From: Streptomyces sp. CNH099
GTDB taxonomy: Bacteria > Actinomycetota > Actinomycetes > Streptomycetales > Streptomycetaceae
Length of the DNA stretch: 34,331 nucleotides
Assembly: GCA_000514715.1 (NCBI GenBank)
Contig: AZWL01000046.1
Span: forward strand, 1-34,331
Direction of reading: 5' to 3'
Below, piece by piece: positions 30,520 through 34,331 of this stretch. Both the position numbers and the translations under genes were made by a program. The notes beneath the pieces were generated by a model. It worked only from the letters and a program-made list of their open reading frames with translations. It was not told the origin of the DNA and searched no databases. Position 1 is the first letter of the stretch, and each line of letters starts with the position of its first letter.

Positions 30520-32274
30520 ATGACCGGCACCGACCGGCCGCACGGCACCCTGCGTCGCCCGCTGCCCGACCGCCTCCGCCCCCGGGACGTACGCACGGCA
30601 GACGTACGCCCCCGTGGCGACCGCCCGCGGCCCGCGCGCCCCGGGCGCCGCCGCCCGGCCCTGCCCCGCGCCCTCCGCCGCGTCCTCCGCAGCGAACGCG
30701 CCGCCGACCTGCTCCTCTGGCTGGTCCTCACCCTGCCCGCCGTCACCGTCACGGGCCTGCCGGGCATCGAGCAGGTCGCCGGCGTCGACCTGCGCTGGAT
30801 ACGTGCCGCCGCCGTCCCGCTCCTCGCCCTCGCCGTCGCCGTCAGCCGCACCCGCCCCCTGCTCGCCGCCGCGATCCCCGCGGCGCTGGCGCTGGCCGCG
30901 ACGCCCGAGCTGTTCACGAACCAGTTCGTCCTCGCTCAGGTCGCGCTCTCCTTCCTCCTCGGCCGCCGCACGGAACACCCGCGCAGCGCCCTCCTCCTCT
31001 TCGGCGCGATCGCCGCCACCGGCCTCGTGCTCACCCGCGCCGTCCCCGACGCGACGTTCGACGGGTGGGGGACGCTCGTGCTCACGGTGCTCTTCGCGAT
31101 GGTGCTGCCGTGGCTGCTCGGCCGGTACGCACGTCAGCACGCCGCCCTCGTCGGCACCGGCTGGGAGCTGGCCGAGCGGCTGGAGCACGAGCAGGAGCTG
31201 ACCGCCGACCGCACCCGGCTGCGCGAACGCTCCCGTATCGCCGGCGACATGCACGACTCCCTCGGCCACGAGCTGACCCTCATCGCCGTACGCGCCGCGG
31301 CCCTGCAGGTCTCCCCGGGCCTCGACGACGCCGCCCGCAAGGAGGCCGCCGAGCTGCGCGCGGCGGCGGCGACCGCCACCGAGCGGCTGCGCGAGGTCAT
31401 CGGCCTGCTGCGGGAGGACGGCGAGGGCGCGCCGGTGCATCCGGCGGACGACCGGGTCGAGGGGCTGGTGCAGCGGGCGGTGGCCTCGGGGATGCGGGTG
31501 GAGCTGGTACGGGAACGAGACCCCGAAGAGGGACCGGAACGAGAGCAACCAGAACCGGAGCAGGGGCCGCCGCTGCCCGCGGTGACCGACCGGGCGATCC
31601 ACCGCGTCGTCCAGGAGGCCCTCACCAACGCCGCCAAGCACGCCCCCGGTGCCCGCGTGACCGTCCACCTCCGCCGCGGCGCCGACCACGTCGAGGTCAG
31701 CGTGGTCAACGGCCCGCCGGGGCCGGGCGCGGCGAACGCGTCACCCACCGGCGGCTACGGCCTCGTCGGCCTCGACGAACGCGTCCGCCTCGCCGGCGGC
31801 ACCCTCCGTGCACAGCCTGTGGACGGCGGGTTCGCCGTCACCGCCCGCCTCCCCCTCGACCCCGGCGCCGCCCCCGCCCCGCCGCGCGAGTACGCGGCCC
31901 GGCGCGAGCACGCCCGCGCGCGCCGCCGCGTACGCCGCGGCATCCTGGACGCGATCTGGATCCCCGTCGTCGGTACCGTCGTCCTCGGCGCGCTGCTCTT
32001 CGGCGTCGACGTCTACACCTCCTACCGCTCCGTCCTCGACGCCGACACGTACGACACGCTGCGCATCGGCCAGCCCCGCGAGGCCGTCGAGCGCCGCCTC
32101 CCCGCCTACGAGGCCGACGTCAACACCCACCCCCACGGCGCCCCCGCCGACCCACCGGGCACCGACGACTGCCGCATCTACAGCACCCAACTCTTCTCCC
32201 TCGACCCGGCCTACCGCCTCTGCTTCACCGACGGCCGGCTCTCCCACAAGGACGAGATCGACGCCGCCCCGTAG
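30520..32274 (+). CDS. Sensor histidine kinase (HisKA_3) with extra C-terminal membrane/extracytoplasmic domain
   Basis: 584 residues. The Arg/Pro-rich N-terminus (1-60) precedes about six membrane helices (~63-202). The DHp domain has phosphoacceptor His245 (AGDMHDSLGHELTLIAVRAA). The ATPase N-box EALTNAAKHAP is at ~366-376 and the G-box GGYGLVGLDERV at ~411-422. Unusually, a further membrane helix (~479-499) follows, then ~85 residues that should be outside, with LRIGQPREAVERRLP and two cysteines (Cys551, Cys568; YRLCFTDGRLSHKDEI), recalling a BamE/SmpA-like fold. NarL-type regulators are the usual partners. Start ATG 30520 is leaderless, 6 nt after TACCGT. TnpB is inserted just beyond its 3' end. 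Confidence 0.9.
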   Translation: MTGTDRPHGTLRRPLPDRLRPRDVRTADVRPRGDRPRPARPGRRRPALPRALRRVLRSERAADLLLWLVLTLPAVTVTGLPGIEQVAGVDLRWIRAAAVPLLALAVAVSRTRPLLAAAIPAALALAATPELFTNQFVLAQVALSFLLGRRTEHPRSALLLFGAIAATGLVLTRAVPDATFDGWGTLVLTVLFAMVLPWLLGRYARQHAALVGTGWELAERLEHEQELTADRTRLRERSRIAGDMHDSLGHELTLIAVRAAALQVSPGLDDAARKEAAELRAAAATATERLREVIGLLREDGEGAPVHPADDRVEGLVQRAVASGMRVELVRERDPEEGPEREQPEPEQGPPLPAVTDRAIHRVVQEALTNAAKHAPGARVTVHLRRGADHVEVSVVNGPPGPGAANASPTGGYGLVGLDERVRLAGGTLRAQPVDGGFAVTARLPLDPGAAPAPPREYAARREHARARRRVRRGILDAIWIPVVGTVVLGALLFGVDVYTSYRSVLDADTYDTLRIGQPREAVERRLPAYEADVNTHPHGAPADPPGTDDCRIYSTQLFSLDPAYRLCFTDGRLSHKDEIDAAP

Positions 32275-32296
32275 ACACGCCCGGGGGCTACCGTTC

Positions 32297-33976
32297 CTAG
32301 GGACTGAGTGGGAGTGAGTCCTGTTGCCAGGTCTCTTGCTCAGCCGAGCACCCCAAACGGTTTTGGGTGTTCTGGTTGCCCGCGTTCGCTCCGCGTCCGG
32401 CGCGCACGGATCGTGTCCGTGGTCCGGGGATGCGGGGGCGGGGTCCCTCACGTCCTGGGATGCCCGGTGCGGCCTGGACGGTCCGATGCCCCGCACGATC
32501 GCTCTGGTCGTGCGGGGGCGGTGTCGTCCGTCGCCGGATCGGGTGTCCCAGGGCGCGTCTTGCGATCGCCACGGCGGCAGCGTCGTGGCGGGTGGTCTCC
32601 CTGGTGGTGCTGGTCAGGGGCTTCTGCCAGTGCTGAGCGCCCCACTGGGAGGTGTAGGCAGGATCCACGGCGATGACCGGCAGGCCGAGTTCGGCGGCCA
32701 TCGACACCAGCCGGGCCCGGAGTCTGCCTGTGGGCATGCCGGAGATGAGCTGGCGGAATCTCTTGCGCCGTCCGTGCCTTTCGCGGGTGGTCTGCGCGGT
32801 AAAGTCCAAGTCCTCGACCGCGATCCCCAGGCCGTGCCGCTTGGCCCAGTGCAGCAGGCGGATGAGGGCGTGCCGGACCTGCGCATCGCGGCGGTCAGCT
32901 GACCCGGACAGGTCGTAGTCGAACCGGCGCGGGGCGCCGACCGGGTTGCCGTGCTCATCGAGACGCCAGGCGGCCAGGTGATCGGCGTTGGTGTCCACAC
33001 CGATCAGACCACTCGCCCGGGCGGTGGCCAGGGGTACGGTCTTGACCGGCGGGAGGGTCCACGAGGCGGTCAGGTACCAGCGGTCCCGGTCGGTGTCCTC
33101 GTGGATGCGGTAGGCCACCGCCCGGTTGGCCTGCACACGGTCGCGCCACGCTTCGCCCCGGTGCGCAAAGGCCACCCGCGCGGCGAGTACGTACCGGCCG
33201 TGCGCGGCGTTGGCCAGGTGCGCCAGCGGCGCCGGGAGCCTGATGCTCACCTGCCCGCCGGGGCCGACGCGGATGGTTTCGTTGCCGTAGCGCTTGCCGG
33301 ACTCGCCGTCGGCCTGGAGGAAGCGGCGCGAGGCTTCCCACCGGCGGCGCCACTCGGCCTCGGTGAGCTGGGCCTGGGGAAGATGGTGGCGGGTGGTGAG
33401 CATCCTCCTGCCTCCGCGTACCACCCGCACCCGCCCGGCCTGATGGTCGGCCCGCACCCGCTCAAGCCGGTCCTGGAGCACCCGCAGGCGACGCGACTTG
33501 GCGTGCCACTCCCGCTCGCTGCGGTATCCGCCCGGCGACCGCTTCGAGCCCCTGGCCCCAACCGGCAGCGACAGCCGGCGGCGGACCATGTCGATCCCCG
33601 CCTGAAGGCGGTGAAGGTGCGCGGCCTGGCCGCGTCTGGCCAGCGCCCACTGATCATGCGTCGCCTTCGTGACCGACCCCGCCCAGCGCGACGACGCCTG
33701 GCCGGTCAGCGCCTGCTTGCGCTGCGCCCACCGCTCGGTGTCGTGATCCAGCCCGGCCGCACACCGCGCCTTAAGATCCCGGGAAGCCAGCGAGCTGAGA
33801 TGACCGCCGACCAGCCGCAGCACCTCCTCATCCCCGACGGTCAGCCCCTTGAGCCGGTCACGGATCGCCACCCCGGCGGGCCCGGGCACCACGAACGACG
33901 CCGCAACCTCCCTCAGCACACCCACCCGCCCACCCCCCTGCACGACACACTGCACGCGAAGACCCTGCCCTCGCAC
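32297..33976 (-). CDS. TnpB-like RuvC nuclease (IS200/IS605 accessory family), no zinc ribbon
   Basis: Up to 559 residues from GTG 33976; several downstream GTGs are possible starts. The RuvC triad is present: Asp328 (LIGVDTNADHLAAW), Glu388 (IAVEDLDFTAQ) and Asp465 (TTRHDAAAVAIARRALGH). The place where TnpB normally has a CxxC zinc ribbon reads DPAYTSQWGAQHWQKPL, without cysteines. An N-terminal helical/beta region with RGGRRMLTTRHHLPQAQL precedes it. TnpB proteins are RNA-guided DNA nucleases that help retain the element. No TnpA transposase is in the window. The C-terminal ~75 residues are Arg/Pro-rich, probably because the DNA also encodes guide RNA scaffold. Confidence 0.85.
   Translation of the reverse strand: MRGQGLRVQCVVQGGGRVGVLREVAASFVVPGPAGVAIRDRLKGLTVGDEEVLRLVGGHLSSLASRDLKARCAAGLDHDTERWAQRKQALTGQASSRWAGSVTKATHDQWALARRGQAAHLHRLQAGIDMVRRRLSLPVGARGSKRSPGGYRSEREWHAKSRRLRVLQDRLERVRADHQAGRVRVVRGGRRMLTTRHHLPQAQLTEAEWRRRWEASRRFLQADGESGKRYGNETIRVGPGGQVSIRLPAPLAHLANAAHGRYVLAARVAFAHRGEAWRDRVQANRAVAYRIHEDTDRDRWYLTASWTLPPVKTVPLATARASGLIGVDTNADHLAAWRLDEHGNPVGAPRRFDYDLSGSADRRDAQVRHALIRLLHWAKRHGLGIAVEDLDFTAQTTRERHGRRKRFRQLISGMPTGRLRARLVSMAAELGLPVIAVDPAYTSQWGAQHWQKPLTSTTRETTRHDAAAVAIARRALGHPIRRRTTPPPHDQSDRAGHRTVQAAPGIPGREGPRPRIPGPRTRSVRAGRGANAGNQNTQNRLGCSAEQETWQQDSLPLSP
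32300..32400 (-). ncRNA. Candidate omega (reRNA) guide scaffold at the tnpB 3' end
   Basis: In TnpB elements the guide RNA overlaps the gene's 3' end and runs out of the right end. Here the segment holds two hairpins: CACC(C)CAAA paired with TTTGGGTG (32349-32369) and GCTC-AGCC-GAGC (32338-32349). A GGACT/AGTCC repeat follows at 32301-32321. The 3' boundary is inferred to lie near 32296-32300. The exact limits are uncertain. Confidence 0.35.
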
Positions 33977-34016
33977 TCAACGACCCCCACCCGCAAAGGT
34001 CACGCATGCGATGCAA

Positions 34017-34028
34017 GAACGCCCGTTC
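34017..34028. promoter_or_regulatory. GAAC-N4-GTTC element upstream of tnpB
   Basis: GAACGCCCGTTC matches the LexA/SOS-type core GAAC-N4-GTTC but not the full flanks of the consensus. It lies 41 bp upstream of the tnpB GTG. The 355-bp stretch 33977-34331 otherwise holds no gene except the promoter and leader at its right end. Confidence 0.25.
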
Positions 34029-34179
34029 CCCACCGCGGCCCAAACGGACCGCAATCCCGGCACCCACTCCCGTGCGCCAGAACACGCCCCATCGCTGTGA
34101 ACGAGCAGTTGTTCGAACCCTCGGCGCGGGCCGCAGGGGGCGCGTTGCCCGGCCGAGGCCGAGACCCGCCGGGCGGTGC

Positions 34180-34208
34180 TTGACACGGGTGCGGTGGGTC
34201 CGTAAGGT
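34180..34208 (+). promoter_or_regulatory. Strong sigma-70 (HrdB-type) promoter
   Basis: TTGACA (34180-34185), 17 nt, TAAGGT (34203-34208) is the best consensus promoter in the window. Transcription would start near 34215 and run off the right edge. An ATG at 34329-34331 would give a leader of about 115 nt. Confidence 0.75.
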
Positions 34209-34214
34209 TCTTCG

Positions 34215-34331
34215 GGTTGCCACGGGGCCGGTGAGGTTCCGGAGTGCGACGGTGGCCGTCTCTGGAGGGGCGGCTCCTGCCATCTCTTCGTTGTGTGATC
34301 GACTCCCTTTCGCCGGGGTGGGATCGGCATG
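34215..34331 (+). other. 5' leader of an unseen gene beginning at the window edge
   Basis: The leader contains a small hairpin GGAG-GGGCGG-CTCC (34264-34277), flanked by TGGC (34253-34256) and GCCA (34279-34282), and a purine-rich GGGGTGGGA (34315-34323) before the ATG at 34329. Length and structure suggest regulated translation, as in ribosomal-protein or similar operons. I could not match it to a known leader, and only the first codon of the gene is present. Confidence 0.35.

Noticed and set aside
34105..34130. tRNA T-arm-like GTTCGAACCC sequence
   Set aside because: The flanking bases do not form a 5-bp T stem and no other tRNA arms are found nearby.

Overview
This window looks like a chromosomal segment of a Streptomyces or a close relative. 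G+C is very high throughout, third codon positions are almost all G or C, GTG/TTG starts are common, and no TTA codon was noticed in the genes read. Housekeeping genes lie in an arrangement typical of the Streptomyces core: a Ppx/GppA phosphatase, disA, radA, ilvD and proC. No complete rRNA, tRNA or CRISPR array was recognised.

Layout. 1-1306 has no convincing gene; it holds a degenerate ~50-bp repeat array and three copies of a ~67-bp dispersed repeat. 1307-10525 is an accessory/regulatory block: a nitroreductase, a TetR/MFS efflux pair with two palindromic operators, a GNAT acetyltransferase, a divergent SDR/TetR pair, a large LuxR-family (LAL) ATPase regulator and an Old Yellow Enzyme reductase. 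10526-15338 has purC, convergent with a three-gene leftward unit (Ppx, TIM-barrel isomerase, TetR), then a cysteine-rich protein. 15339-19283 encodes envelope-related proteins: a sigma-like/zinc-finger/BACON membrane protein, a PAP2 phosphatase and an anchored extracytoplasmic protein. 19404-24331 has disA, radA and, divergently, ilvD. 24420-28996 has small membrane and ArsR-like genes, an MMPL transporter and proC. 29008-32274 has a NarL-type response regulator, a DedA protein and a sensor kinase. 32297-33976 is a TnpB-type nuclease gene, followed at the right edge by a strong promoter and leader for a gene that starts at the last base triplet.

The most interesting signal is a promoter module shared by three genes in two places 12 kb apart: the PAP2 phosphatase (18280), the DedA protein (30410) and the histidine kinase (30520). 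Each has a TGACTTTCGTCA-like site 24-25 nt upstream of a TANNNT -10 box that lies 6-7 nt before a leaderless start codon. At both loci two such sites lie exactly 23 bp apart. PAP2 phosphatases and DedA proteins both belong to families that recycle the undecaprenyl-phosphate carrier. The kinase carries an unusual extra membrane helix and probable extracytoplasmic domain after its ATPase domain. I infer a small envelope/lipid-carrier regulon controlled by this kinase and the nearby NarL-type regulator.

Other points: about ten genes share a leaderless TANNNT-N6/7-start promoter layout; single DnaA boxes precede ilvD and proC; and the TnpB-type protein keeps its RuvC residues but lacks the zinc ribbon. 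All functions are read from motifs and family resemblance; no database search was run.
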